The notes under the pieces: model-generated
Seen by the model: only the letters and a program-made list of their open reading frames with translations
The model's database searches: none
What the model was told of the DNA's origin: nothing
Shown here: one piece after another, positions 1-9,490 of the stretch
Position numbering within the stretch: position 1 is the stretch's first letter
Layout: each line of letters begins with the position of its first letter
DNA from: Prorocentrum cordatum
Lineage: Eukaryota > Sar > Dinophyceae > Prorocentrales > Prorocentraceae
DNA: 42,500 nt
Direction of reading: 5' to 3'
Assembly (NCBI GenBank): GCA_963575745.1
Contig: CAUYUJ010019248.1
Span: 718,015-760,514 of the forward strand
Program-made: the position numbers and the translations under genes

Positions 1-137
1 TGCCTAGCTGCTGCTCTGGTCACGCCTCCTCCTGCTTCTGCTGCTGTTGCTGCTGCTGCTCCTCCTCTTCCTGCTCCTCCTCCTCCTCCTCCTCATCTCA
101 TCATCATAATCATCATCAACATCCTCCTCCTCCTCAC

Positions 138-181
<44 letters not shown>

Positions 182-209
182 CTTCCACCATCATCATCAT
201 CATCACCAC

Positions 210-241
<32 letters not shown>

Positions 242-349
242 CATCATCATCATCATTCATCATCATCATCATCATCCAATCACCATCACCATCACCATCA
301 TCATCATCATCATCACATATCATCATCACCATCATCATCATCATCATCA

Positions 350-389
<40 letters not shown>

Positions 390-614
390 CCACCACCACA
401 ACCACCACCACCACCATCGTCATCATTGTCACCATCATCATCGTCATCATCATCATCATGATCATTATCATCACCATCATCAAAACTATCATCATCACCA
501 TCAAAAGCATCATCATCATAGTCACCACCATATTCGTCATCGTCATCATCAGCATCATCATTATCGTCATCACCAGCATCACCATCATCGTCATCAGCAG
601 CAGCATCGTCATCG

Positions 615-654
<40 letters not shown>

Positions 655-780
655 GAGCATCATCATCAGCAGCATCATTAGCATCAGCATCAGCATCAGC
701 ATCAACATCAACATCATCATCATCATCATCATCATCCTCCTCCTCCTCCTCATCATCATGAGCATCCTCCTCTTTCACCA
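1..780. repeat. (TCA/CAT)n simple-repeat array with CTG/CTC start
   Basis: The first ~95 bases are CTG/CTC-rich. After that the plus strand is an imperfect period-3 array of TCA/CAT/CCA/TCG triplets to about 780. All frames are open but give only poly-Asp, poly-Met, poly-His or poly-Ile, so the long open frames here are not genes. The same repeat type recurs at 29,241-32,580 and 39,617-42,500. Confidence 0.95.
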
Positions 781-962
781 AACATTATGCAAACATTGGC
801 GCTTTGTTCAAGCCAGGGCACGTAAAGCGCATGTTGTATGTGAAGACGTGCGAACCTCGCGGCGGGCGGGCATGGCAGAAGCACGACGAGGTGATCGAGA
901 AGGGAGCGCGACACGGATGGCGACGAGAAGGGTGATGTGGATGAGGGTGAAGCTAAGATTAA
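781..962. other. short unique stretch, no gene seen
   Basis: Non-repetitive GC-rich sequence between the triplet array and the first foldback element. No recognisable protein, RNA gene or regulatory motif. Confidence 0.5.
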
Positions 963-1149
963 GTCGGGCCTGTCCCCCTACAGGGGGATTTTCGACGAGA
1001 AACAAAACATACCCCCAAAATAATACTAAAAAATAGTCAAAAACTAGTCGGGGGACCATTTTTGGGGTATTTGTTGACCTTTTTGGTGTATGTTTGGGGT
1101 ATTCTCTCACTTTTCGTCGAGAATCCCCCCTGTAGGGAGACACGCCCGG
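963..1149. mobile_element. family A foldback (MITE-like) element, full copy
   Basis: It starts GTCGGGCCTGTCCCCC and ends with the inverse, GGGAGACACGCCCGG. The inverted arms extend to TTCGACGAGAA / TTTTCGTCGAGAA. The arm itself holds a small palindrome, TCCCCCTACAGGGGGA. The 110-bp middle is rich in A/T with GGGG and CCCC runs and codes for nothing. Related copies or parts lie at 2187, 4665, 9373, 10269 and 28657. It is non-autonomous, and no matching transposase is in the window. Confidence 0.75.
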
Positions 1150-1530
1150 TATCTTACAGCCATCTTTCGGGCGATCGATCACAGATGCGGGTTTTGTTCT
1201 CCCTCCCTTCGTCGGGGCCAGAATTCTCGTGAGGGATGTCGTTTTTTAGCCCTCCCAGGAGTCGAAGAAGACCCCTCTGACTACCCGCGGGACGCCGTTT
1301 CATAAAAAGCTAAGACGGGGCAGGCAGTGTGGGCTCACTGCGCTGGCGGGCCGACGCCCTCGACTTCGCACCCGAGGAGGACGCTGCAGACCAGCGTGCG
1401 CTTCTGTGCCGGCAGGCGCTCGGCCGGCCCAGGCACGACGGCGAAGCGACGGGGCGGCGCAGCCGCCCTGGCTCCGAAGAGTCGAGCTGGAGCTTCCAAC
1501 ATCTACCCAAGGGAAGCTGCTTTGCCTTCC
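1150..1530. other. GC-rich unique sequence, no gene seen
   Basis: Open frames occur on both strands because of GC bias, but none resembles a known protein and they overlap each other. I see no RNA gene or regulatory site. Confidence 0.5.
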
Positions 1531-1713
1531 CAGACCTCCGACGTCGCAAGAAACTCTCACGACGGAGGCTTTTGATCATTTTCGGCCTCGGGAGGCCCCC
1601 GCCGGGCCTCGGGAGCGTCCAAAACGCGACTCGGGATGAGGAACCGGTCCCAGGGAGGGTCTCCAGACTTCGGGGGGCCGACGTCGTGAGTTTCTCACGA
1701 CGTCGGGGGTCTG
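1531..1713. mobile_element. family B foldback element, copy 1
   Basis: The left arm CAGACCTCCGACGTCG is matched by the inverse right arm CGACGTCGGGGGTCTG. The right arm also has an internal CGACGTCGTGAG...CTCACGACGTCG palindrome. The middle is a conserved GC-rich block (CGGCCTCGGGAGGCCC). Other copies are at 4861, 5580 and 8896. This copy shows no clear flanking duplication. Confidence 0.75.
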
Positions 1714-2186
1714 GGTTCAGCGTGGATGTCGAAGCATCCTGCTTGAACGTGTGCGGTTCCCCACCGACAGTGTCTCTGCGTGGCTACACACGTCTCCACC
1801 TCTCTGACGCCGCAGGAAGCCGCCGAGCCTGCCCGCCTTGTTCGCGTAATGACCATCTGGCTTCCCAGCGGCAGCCATGCCAGGGCCATCGGGGCCCCAC
1901 AAAGGATTCTCTCGCCACCGCGGACAGCAGCCGAGCCAACCCTGCCACGCCATGGAGGGCCCCGCGCTGGGTTCCCACTCCCGACATGTGGGCACCATCC
2001 CCGCCTCCTCGCGCACACACTGCGACATACGACCCCGCCCCGCGCGTGGCGAGTTTTTCCGGCGATCCCGTCACTTGGCGGCGTCGGCCGCATCGCGGCC
2101 GGTGCGGTTCCCCTTCAAGGGCGCAAGAGCTTTCAGGCCCTTGAGCTTCGCGCATGCCCCGCACATCCTATGGCGCCTCGGTTTAA
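1714..2186. other. GC-rich unique sequence, no gene seen
   Basis: Several overlapping open frames exist on both strands, but no domain, motif or codon signal singles one out. Nothing else is recognised. Confidence 0.45.
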
Positions 2187-2330
2187 GCCGGGCCTGTCCC
2201 CCTACAGGGGGTATTTTCGATAGAGAAATACCTTCAAAATAATCCAAAAATAATGCAAAAATAGTCTGGGGACCATGTTTGTAATACTTTTTGGCATTTC
2301 TGGGGCTTTTGGGGGGTATTTGCCTAACAA
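2187..2330. mobile_element. family A element, left and middle part
   Basis: It begins GCCGGGCCTGTCCCCC and follows the full copy at 963-1149 through the A/T-rich middle to a GGGGGGTATTTG stretch, then loses similarity before the right arm. The missing right arm appears at 4665-4737, on the far side of the tandem arrays, so the two may be halves of one element. Confidence 0.6.
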
Positions 2331-2457
2331 CGAAGACTGATAGGTTTCTAATAATGGTCTCAAAAGAAAGCATCTTGACTCCTCAAGGGGGTCTGGGCAG
2401 ATGCCGGACGGGTGCCCGGGAGAATCCGCGGAAGTCGTTTTAAGCAAACAGTTACAC

Positions 2458-2808
2458 ACTTCGTGGTCTTCGAGGTCCCAGAACTCTATTCCTGGGCATG
2501 TTTTTGAATGCCCGGAGCCAACTGTAGGCCACTTCGTGGTCTTCGAATTCCCAGAACTCCACTCCTGGGCATGATTTTGAATGCTCGGAGCCAACTGTAG
2601 GCCACTTCGTGGTCTTCGAGTTCCCAGAATTCCGCTCCTGGACATGATTTTGAATGCTCGGAGCCAACTGTAGGCCACTTCGTGGTCTTCGAGTTCCCAA
2701 AACTCCATTCCTGGGCATGATTTTGAATGCCCAGAGCCAACTGTAGGCCACTTCGTGTTCTTCGAGTTCCCAGAACTCCATTCCCGGGCCACATTTTGAA
2801 TGCTGAGG
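2458..2808. repeat. 73-bp tandem repeat, about 4.8 units
   Basis: Units begin ACTTCGTGGTCTTCGA at 2458, 2531, 2604, 2677 and 2750, so the period is 73 bp exactly. The last unit stops at 2808, where the GGCTGA array starts. Because 73 is not a multiple of three, each minus-strand frame shows a shifted repeat; the open frames are a by-product. It has no spacers, so it is not a CRISPR array. Confidence 0.9.
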
Positions 2809-3005
2809 CAGGCTGATGCTGAGGCAGGCTGAGGCTGAGGCAGGCTGAGGCTGAGGCCGAGGCTGAAGGCATACTGAGGCTGAGGCTGAAGCAGGCTGAG
2901 GCTGAGGCTGAGGCAGGCTGAGGCTGAGGCTGAGGCAGGCTGATGCTGAGGCAGGCTGAGGCTGAGGCTGAGGCTGATGCAGGCTGAGGCTGAGGCACGC
3001 TGAGG
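2809..3005. repeat. GGCTGA/GGCA satellite array, part 1
   Basis: Tandem GGCTGA hexamers broken regularly by GGCA, giving decamers such as GGCAGGCTGA. On the minus strand this reads as low-complexity Pro-Gln, Ala-Ser and Leu-Ser repeats. I take it as satellite, not a protein gene. Confidence 0.9.
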
Positions 3006-3330
3006 ATGAGGCCAAGGCTGAAGATCACGGGGGAATCATCAATATCAAACCCAAGGACGGGCAGAACCGACGACGTGGACTCACCAGGAACAAATGAAGG
3101 GGGGGTCGCAAAACTGACCGAAACACCTCCCTCACCACTAAGAGAGGGTCATAAAAAACTAACGACCGCCACCTGGGGAACTGCGGGGATATTGCAGCGA
3201 AGAGGAGGGGTTGGGAATTCTGACGACGGCGCGGCCGCCCGACCCGTTAGTCCCCTTGACCGAAAGAGAGCCGACGACGGCGCGGCCAGAAAACCCCTAA
3301 GTCGCTTTCTATTGGAGTCGCGCTAGTGAT
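3006..3330. other. non-repetitive spacer inside the satellite
   Basis: A 325-bp island splits the GGCTGA array. It holds a direct repeat of GACGACGGCGCGGCC at about 3222 and 3270. No gene is recognised; the 106-aa plus-strand frame has no family features. Confidence 0.5.
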
Positions 3331-4646
3331 GGCTGAAGGCAGACTGAGGCTGAGGCTGAAGCAGGCTGAGGCTGAGGCTGAGGCTGAGGCAGGCTGAGGC
3401 AGGCTGAGGCTGAGGCTGAGGCAGGCTGAGGCTGAGGCAGGCTGAGGCTGAGGCTGAGGCTGATGAAGGCTGAGGCTGAGGCAGGTGAGGCTGAGGACGA
3501 GGCTGAAGGCAGACTGAGGCTGAGGCTGAAGCAGGCTGAGGCTGAGGCTGAGGCAGGCTGAGGCTGAGGCTGAGGCAGGCTGATGCTGAGGCAGGCTGAG
3601 GCTGAGGGTGAGGCTGATGCAGGCTGAGGCTGAGGCAGGCTGAGGCTGAGGCCAAGGCTGAAGGCAGACTGAGGCTGAGGCTGAAGCAGGCTGAGGCTGA
3701 GGCTGAGGCAGGCTGAGGTGAGGCAGGCTGATGCTGAGGCAGGCTGAGGCTGAGGGGCCCCGAGGCGACGGCAGACTGAGGCTGAGGCTGAAGCAGGCTT
3801 GACGGCTGAGGCAGAGGCAGCATGAGGCTGAGGATGAGGCTGAGGCTGAGGGCTGAGGCAGGCTTAGGCTGAGGGCTGAGGCTGATTGCAGGGTGAGGCT
3901 GAGGCAGGCGAGGCGAGGCCGAGGCTGAAGCAGATTGAGGCTGAGGTGAATAGCAGATGAGGCTGAGGAGAGGCAGGCTGAGCAGGCTGATGATGAGGAG
4001 GCTGATGCAGGCTGAGGATGAGGCAGGCTGAGGCTGAGGCCGAGGCTGAAGGCAGACTGAGGCTGAGGCTGAAGCAAACTGAGGCTGAGGCTGAGGCAGG
4101 CTGAGGCTGAGGCTGAAGCAGGCTGATGCTGAGGCAGGCTGAGGCTGAGGCTGATGCTGAAGCAGGCTGAGGCTGAGGCAGGCTGAGGCTGAGGCCGAGG
4201 CTGAAGGCAGACTGAGGCTGAGGCTGAAGCAGGCTGAGGCTGAGGCTGAGGCAGGCTGAGGCTGAGGCTGAGGCTGAGGCTGAGGCTGAGGAGGCTGAGG
4301 CTGAGGCTGAGGCTGAAGCAGGCTGAGGCTGAAGCAGGCTGAGGCTGAGGCCGAGGCTGAAGGCAGACTGAGGCTGAGGCTGAAGCAGGCTGAGGCTGAG
4401 GCTGAGGCAGGCTGAGGCTGAGGCAGAGGCAGGCTGATGCTGAGGCAGGCTGAGGCTGAGGCTGAGGCTGGCTGAGGCTGAGGCAGGCTGAGGCTGAGGC
4501 TGAGGCTGATGCCTGAGGCTGAGGCTGAGCAGGCTGAGGCTGAGGCCGAGGCTGATGGCTGAGTTGAGGCTGAGGCTGAGGTGAGGCCTGATGAGCAGGC
4601 TGAGGCTGAGGCATGAGGCAGGCAGGCTGAGGCTGAGGCTGAGGCA
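3331..4646. repeat. GGCTGA/GGCA satellite array, part 2
   Basis: About 1.3 kb of the same hexamer/decamer repeat with a higher-order pattern: blocks of GCTGAGGCTGAGGC alternate with the spacer AGGCTGAAGGCAGACTG roughly every 150-200 bp. It degenerates toward 3,950 and 4,600. Minus-strand open frames of up to 466 codons here are low-complexity by-products. Confidence 0.9.
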
Positions 4647-4664
4647 TATGCTCCTACACATCGC

Positions 4665-4737
4665 GAATGTTAGGTTGTTTTACCGGGATAATTCTTATTT
4701 TTCGTCGAGAACCCCCCTGTAGGGGGACACGCCCGAC
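4665..4737. mobile_element. family A element, right arm only
   Basis: TTTTTCGTCGAGAACCCC followed by CCTGTAGGGGGACACGCCCGAC matches the right end of the copy at 963-1149. The left part is absent here but present at 2187-2330. Confidence 0.65.
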
Positions 4738-4830
4738 ATAAGCCGTGGTGGAGGCCTCGCGGCGCGTGGGCCGGGGCGCGCGGCAGTGCCGGCTCGCTCC
4801 TCGCCTTCCGGCGTGGCACGCTCAGCCACC

Positions 4831-5072
4831 TCGGTGTCACCACGAGCCCCAGGTTCGCCCCAGACCTCCGACGTCGCGAGAAGCTCACGACGGAGGTTTT
4901 TAGTAACTTTCGGCCTCGGGAGGCCCCCGCCGGGCCTCGGGAGCGTCCAAAAACGACTCGGGACGAGACACCCGTCCCAGGGAGGGTCTCCAGACTTCGG
5001 GGGGCCGACGTCGTGAGTTCCTCACGACGTCGGGGGTCTGGGTCGGTGTCACCAGGAGCCCCAGGCTGGCGC
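4831..5072. mobile_element. family B element, copy 2, with flanking duplication
   Basis: The element proper is 4861-5040 (CAGACCTCCGACGTCG...CGACGTCGGGGGTCTG). On each side lies a near-identical ~25-bp direct repeat starting TCGGTGTCACCA (4831-4860 and 5043-5072, two mismatches in the first 25). This looks like a long target-site duplication. Copy 4 at 8896 shows the same arrangement. Confidence 0.75.
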
Positions 5073-5310
5073 ACGCGCCCGTGGAGCGCCAGCGCCTTGA
5101 AGTGAGTGGGCGAAGGGCTGCGGCCCTTCCTGCTGCTGCACCGTGCTGCCACGGGGGGCGGCTGGGCAGGGAGATGGGGGAGCTCCGCTCGGCCACGGCG
5201 AGCCTCGGCGTCCAGAGGCCAGCTGCTGGATACAGAGTGCGGGGGGCCTGGTCGTGCCAGGGACCGGACACTGGAACGGCATGCGAGCACAGACGCATCC
5301 AGCCCGAGCA
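5073..5310. other. GC-rich unique sequence, no gene seen
   Basis: No recognised protein, RNA or regulatory element. Open frames on both strands merge into the following CTC tract. Confidence 0.4.
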
Positions 5311-5474
5311 CATCCTCCTCCTCCTCCTCCTCCTCCTTCCTCCTCCTCCTTCTCCTCCTCCTCCTCCTCCTCCTCCTTCCTCCTCACTCCTCCTCCTCCT
5401 CCTCCTCCCTCCTCCTCCTCGTTACTCCTCCTCCTCCTCCCTCCTCCTCCTCCTCCTCCTCCTCCTCCTCCTCC
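5311..5474. repeat. (CTC)n polypyrimidine tract
   Basis: About 160 bp of near-pure CTC/CCT triplets on the plus strand. Frames read poly-Leu, poly-Pro, poly-Ser or poly-Glu and are not genes. Confidence 0.95.
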
Positions 5475-5579
5475 AGGCCGTCCACCCCTGGCATCTCGTG
5501 GAGGTGCGCGAGGTCCGCGCGCCGATCCGGCATGGGGGCCGCCAAGCGGCCCGAGCCAACGCGAGCGCCGAGGGTCGAG

Positions 5580-5732
5580 CGACGGAGGTTTTTGATGGCT
5601 TTCGGCCTCGGGAGGCCCCCGCCGGGCCTCGGGAGCGTCCAAAAACGGCTCGGGATGAGAAACCGGTCCCAGGGAGGGTCTCCAGACTTCGGGGGGCCGA
5701 CGTCGTGAGTTTCTCACGACGTCGGGGGTCTG
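5580..5732. mobile_element. family B element, copy 3, left end missing
   Basis: From CGACGGAGGTTTTT to GGGGGTCTG it matches copies 1 and 2 closely, but the left inverted arm (CAGACCTCC...) is absent. Confidence 0.75.
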
Positions 5733-6161
5733 GGATTGGGGGCGGTCTCGGCCCAGAAGCTCACAAAACATAACTCGATGAGACCAGCGCTGTGCCGCCA
5801 GCTTGGTTCTGGCATGCCGTCACGTATCGACGCGGCGGCGGGCGGCATGAGTACTGTGCGAGTGCGGCTATGGATGGTACGGGTACGAGGCAATGGACGA
5901 GGATGGGGAGTGGTATGGTGAAGACGGGAATGTAGATGAAGGTGACAAGGACACTCGGGGAGAGCATGTAATGTAGATGGCAAGAGCGATGGTTACAAGC
6001 CACGGCGGTGGTGGCGATGACGACCGCGAGAAGGACAGAGAAGGGGACGAGGATGAAAATGCTGCTCAGAGGGGGGCTCCTGGGATTCGCGTGATCTTTG
6101 TCTCATTTTTGTTTCTCACCCACTCCCACCGAAACTTCGAGCGTGGCGGTTGTGCCCTGAT
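5733..6161. other. unique sequence, no gene seen
   Basis: No convincing coding frame, RNA or repeat. Frames up to 94 codons have no recognisable features. Confidence 0.45.
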
Positions 6162-6355
6162 GGGCGGGTCGAGCGTGTGGACCCTATTGGGCAGGTCGGG
6201 CGGGCGGACCCCAACGGGCGGGCCGGGCGGGCGGGACATGAAAGCGGTCGGGCGGGCTTAGCGTACGGACCCTGAGCGGGATGGGCGGCCGGATCTTGGC
6301 GGGAGGGTCGTGCGGGCGGACCCAACGGGCTGGTCGGGCGGGCGGACCTAAACCG
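6162..6355. repeat. 27-bp G-rich degenerate tandem repeat
   Basis: Units of about 27 bp on the pattern GGGCGGGTCGGGCGGGCGGA plus CCCAAC repeat from 6162 to about 6355, with some irregular units in the middle. The unit is a multiple of three, so the minus-strand frame reads a 9-residue Pro/Ala/Arg repeat. The dense GGG runs could form G-quadruplexes. Confidence 0.7.
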
Positions 6356-7430
6356 AGGCCAGAAACGGGGAAATACGCGACCAGGATAAAACCCGCGGTC
6401 GGTTTTCAAATCACTGGGGGGGCCATGCATCGCGCGTCATCGGCTTTGCGACGCAAGCGATGCGCTTTGGTGGAAATGGAGCCACAACGCACCCTTGGCG
6501 ACGCGTGCACAGGCGAGAAACTCACGTCAATTACGCGTCACTCAAAAAGCTGCGACGTCGACACTACGTCAAATAATACCCAGCATAGGCCGTCAGAGGT
6601 TGCCGTAAAAGCTAAAGGAGGATAACAATTCCAGACAGGACCACCAAAAGAAAATTTCCATAGAAACTCAAATCCAGAAACTGGGGCGCACTGAATTTCC
6701 GCGTTCAGTAACTGTCTGAAATCGACTGATACACCAGGGCCGCTGGAAACCCTTGCACATACCAGCGCTTCAAGAGCTGGCCAGAACTCTCTGAACAAAA
6801 ATCCGCCCGCGAAATTTAGCGCGGCTCGAGTTCCAATTCCGAGATTTTCTGAGATCGAGGCGCCTGCGGCGGCATCCGGCACGCAGTCGTGGGGCCGCCG
6901 CAACGCGCGGCGAGGGCCCCCACCGCGATGTCTTTGCCACCCGCCCTGGACGCGTCCACGCACGCAACGACGCGGTCTGCATTTTTTCGGGCCCTCTGAA
7001 TAGAATGCTCTGAAAGAACGTGCAACATGTTCTACGAGTTACTCGCCCCCTCCACGCCCCTCACGGCCCCTTGTGCACATGCGCGCGCAGGGCTTCACAT
7101 ACCCACGAAACGATGAAACACATATCTGATCTAAGCGGTGCTCAGACAGTGTCCAGGACGAGGTAGAGGAGCAGCACCCTAGAGGGGGAGGTACATGATG
7201 ACGAGGACGGGATTGGAGGAGGGGAGGCCGACTAGGACGAGGAGGACGAAGACGGCGACTAGAACTAGGACAAGCATGAGGAGGAGGACGACGACGACAC
7301 CTCTCGTGTCTTCGGCTGTGGCCGCACAGGGGCGCAGCTACTGCATCCCGCCTTGAGACAGGCCCACGAAGCCAGAGACAGCCTGGCGCAGAGAGGAAGA
7401 CGAGGGGGAGCAGGGAGGGAAGAGGAACCT
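6356..7430. other. unique sequence, no gene recognised
   Basis: Over 1 kb of mixed sequence. The longest frame (6538-6963, minus) is uncharacterised, with no known motif and competing frames. 7,140-7,300 becomes GACGAGGA-rich and leads into the polypyrimidine tract. No RNA gene or promoter is seen. Confidence 0.4.
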
Positions 7431-7458
7431 CCTCCTCCTCCTCCTCCTCCTCCTCCTC

Positions 7459-7489
<31 letters not shown>

Positions 7490-7662
7490 TCCTCCTCCTC
7501 CTCCTCCTCCCTCCTCCTCCCCTCCCCCTCCTCCTCCTCCTCTCCTCCTCCCTCCCCTCCTCCTCCTCCTCCTCCTCTCCTCCTCCTCCTCCTCCTCCTC
7601 CTCCTCCTCCTCCTCCTCCTCCTCCTCCTCCTCCTCCTCCTCCTCCTCCTCCTCCTCCTCCT
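7431..7662. repeat. (CCT)n polypyrimidine tract facing a (GGA)n tract
   Basis: About 230 bp of CTC/CCT. After a 165-bp GC-rich centre, the complementary GGA run follows at 7827-8131, so the two form a long imperfect inverted repeat. Long poly-Pro, poly-Ser and poly-Glu frames across it are by-products. Confidence 0.95.
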
Positions 7663-7826
7663 CTGCGCTGCGTCGTAGCCTCACCCCGCGCCCGCCGCCC
7701 TGGCGGCGCGAACGGCGGCCCAGAGCGGCCGGCGGAGAGGCTCGCCTTTCTCCCCGCGGCCGGGGTCGGGGGCTGCAGGCCGGCAGGCCGGGAGGGCGGA
7801 CCAGCGCAGACCCCCAGGATGCCCAG

Positions 7827-8131
7827 GAGGAGGAGGAGGAGGAGGAGGAGGAGGAGGGAGGAGGAGGAGGAGGAGGAGGAGGAGGAGGAGGGGAGGGGGG
7901 GGGAGGAGGAGGGGGAGGAGGAGGGGAGGAGGAGTAGGAGGAGGAGGGGGGGGAGGAGGAGGGGGAGGGGGAGGAGGAGGAGGAGGAGGAGGAGGAGGGG
8001 AGGAGGAGGAGGAGGAGGAGGAGGAGGAGGAGGAGGGGAGGAGGAGGAGGAGGAGGGAGGAGGAGGAGGAGGAGGAGGAGGCGGAGGAGGAGGAGGCGGA
8101 GGCGGAGGAGGAGGAGGAGGAGGAGGAGGAT
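7827..8131. repeat. (GGA)n polypurine tract
   Basis: About 300 bp of GAG/GGA triplets with scattered GGGG. It is the complement of 7431-7662, separated by a GC-rich core, so hairpin or triplex structures are possible on paper. Confidence 0.95.
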
Positions 8132-8503
8132 GCCCAGGATTGAAGGGGCCCCAGGACACACACATAGACACACGCGAATAGCAAGAATCCCCCCATTTTC
8201 TCATGTCTTCTGGGCTCCTGTCTTCCCCCCCCCACTTCCCATATTTTTTCCCACATTTTCGGGGGAGTCGAGGATTAGTTGTGTCTGTGTGTTCTTTTCC
8301 CTCCTGAAGGATGCATCCACCACGTTGCGGTGCACCCTATCCCATCCCAAGCCCCCCCCAACGGTGTGTTCGTGAGGTGGCGACTTGCGCGTCGGTCTCT
8401 GCCACCGCGCGGATCGCTCAGCCTCGAGCGTGAGCGATCGCGGCTTTCCGAGTGTGCAGGCCGCTCGACATCGGCCGCCTCTGGGGCCACTGGCGGCGTT
8501 CCA
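8132..8503. other. unique sequence, no gene seen
   Basis: No recognised coding region or RNA. It includes a CCCCCCCCC run near 8228. Confidence 0.4.
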
Positions 8504-8859
8504 CCCTGAACGCACGGGCTGCGGTCGCCGCCGCGTCGCCGCAACATGAGGAGGTGGGAGGAGGAGGAGGAGGAGGAGGAGGAGGAGGAGGAGGAGGAGG
8601 AGGAGGAAGGAGGAAGGAGGAGGAGGAGGAGGAGGAGTAGGAGGAGGAGGAGGAGGAGGAGGAGGAGGAGGAGAGGAGGAGGAGGAGGAGGAGGAGGAGG
8701 AGGAGGAGGAGGAGGAGGAGGAGGAGGAGGAGGGCCCTCCGCGCCGGCGCCCGGCGGCCCCGCCGCTGCGACTCCGAGCGGCGCCTGGCGAGAGGGCAGC
8801 TCTGGGCCTGGCCGCCGGCGAGGGGACCGGCCGCCCTGGCCCCTCTGCCAGGACTGGAG

Positions 8860-9107
8860 GCCTGGGAATGGGCACCAACACCAACACCTAGATCCCAGAC
8901 CCCCTCGAGTTATGAAAAAATCACGACGGGAGGTTTTTCCTTGTTTTTGGCCTTTGGGGGCCCTCACCGGCCCTCGGGAGCGTCAAAAAACGACTCAGGA
9001 CGGAAAGCCGGTCCCGGGGAATGGGTCGAGACCTCGGGGGGTCGACGTCATGAAAAAATCATGACGTCGGGGGTCTGAGCCTGAAACTGGGCACCAACAC
9101 CAACACA
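8860..9107. mobile_element. family B element, copy 4, with flanking duplication
   Basis: The element is 8896-9077 (CAGACCCCC...CGGGGGTCTG) and carries a TCATGAAAAAATCATGA-type inner palindrome near its right end. The flanks GCCTGGGAATGGGCACC... (8860-8888) and GCCTGAAACTGGGCACC... (9079-9107) agree at about 25 of 29 positions. This supports a long target duplication, as for the copy at 4861. Confidence 0.75.
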
Positions 9108-9372
9108 GGGGGTTGCCTCCACAGGGGGAAGACGATCCTAGATCTCGGTGCTGGTGGTCATTTTTCGGCCACCCTGGAAGCCAGAAGTATTACCCCACCA
9201 TCACCGAGATCGGGATCTTTTTTTCCCTCGGTAGAGGCACACCGCCGATATCGGTGTTGGTGTCAACCTCTAGGCCTGCGACAGGACTCGAGGACCGGCC
9301 ATCGCCGCGCGGACGGCAGCCTCCGGAAGCCAACCCGCCAGCCCCGCACCAACTTCCGGAAGGCACCATCAG

Positions 9373-9488
9373 GTCGGGCATGTCCCCCTACGCGCGTATT
9401 TTGGAGGAAGACAACCAAAAATGGTCAACAAGAGTCGACCAAATCGTCCCCAGACTGTTTTACTGGACTATTTTGTGGAACATTCCTC
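9373..9488. mobile_element. family A element, right end lost at a duplication junction
   Basis: It starts GTCGGGCATGTCCCCCTACG and matches the copy at 10269 through CCAAATCGTCCCCAGACTG to CATTCCTCCT. It then switches to the next duplicated unit, so its right arm is missing. Confidence 0.65.
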
Positions 9489-9490
9489 CT

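Larger units (their letters stand above)
8504..9488. repeat. duplicated ~1-kb unit, copy 1
   Basis: The unit begins CTGAACGCACGGGCTGCGG and continues through a (GGA)n tract (8548-8731), a GC-rich block starting GGGCCCTCCGCGCC, the sequence GGGCACCAACACCAACAC, and a ~380-bp block from about 9110. The same order recurs at 9491-10386. Copy 1 carries a family B insertion (8896-9077) that copy 2 lacks, so copy 2 serves as an empty-site comparison. Confidence 0.75.

Noticed and set aside
1531-1745. Long target duplication around family B copy 1
   Set aside because: The flanks GGAAGCTGC and GAAGCATCC are only weakly similar; not enough to call a duplication.
1329-2144. 271-codon plus-strand frame
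   Set aside because: It runs straight through a family B foldback element and overlaps equally long frames on the other strand.
2458-2808. 73-bp regular repeats, as a possible CRISPR-like array
   Set aside because: Units are directly adjacent with no spacers, and the sequence context is eukaryotic.
3247-4661. Long Pro-Gln/Ala-Ser/Leu-Ser open frames on the minus strand
   Set aside because: Encoded by the GGCTGA satellite; frames change along the array and there is no start context or domain.
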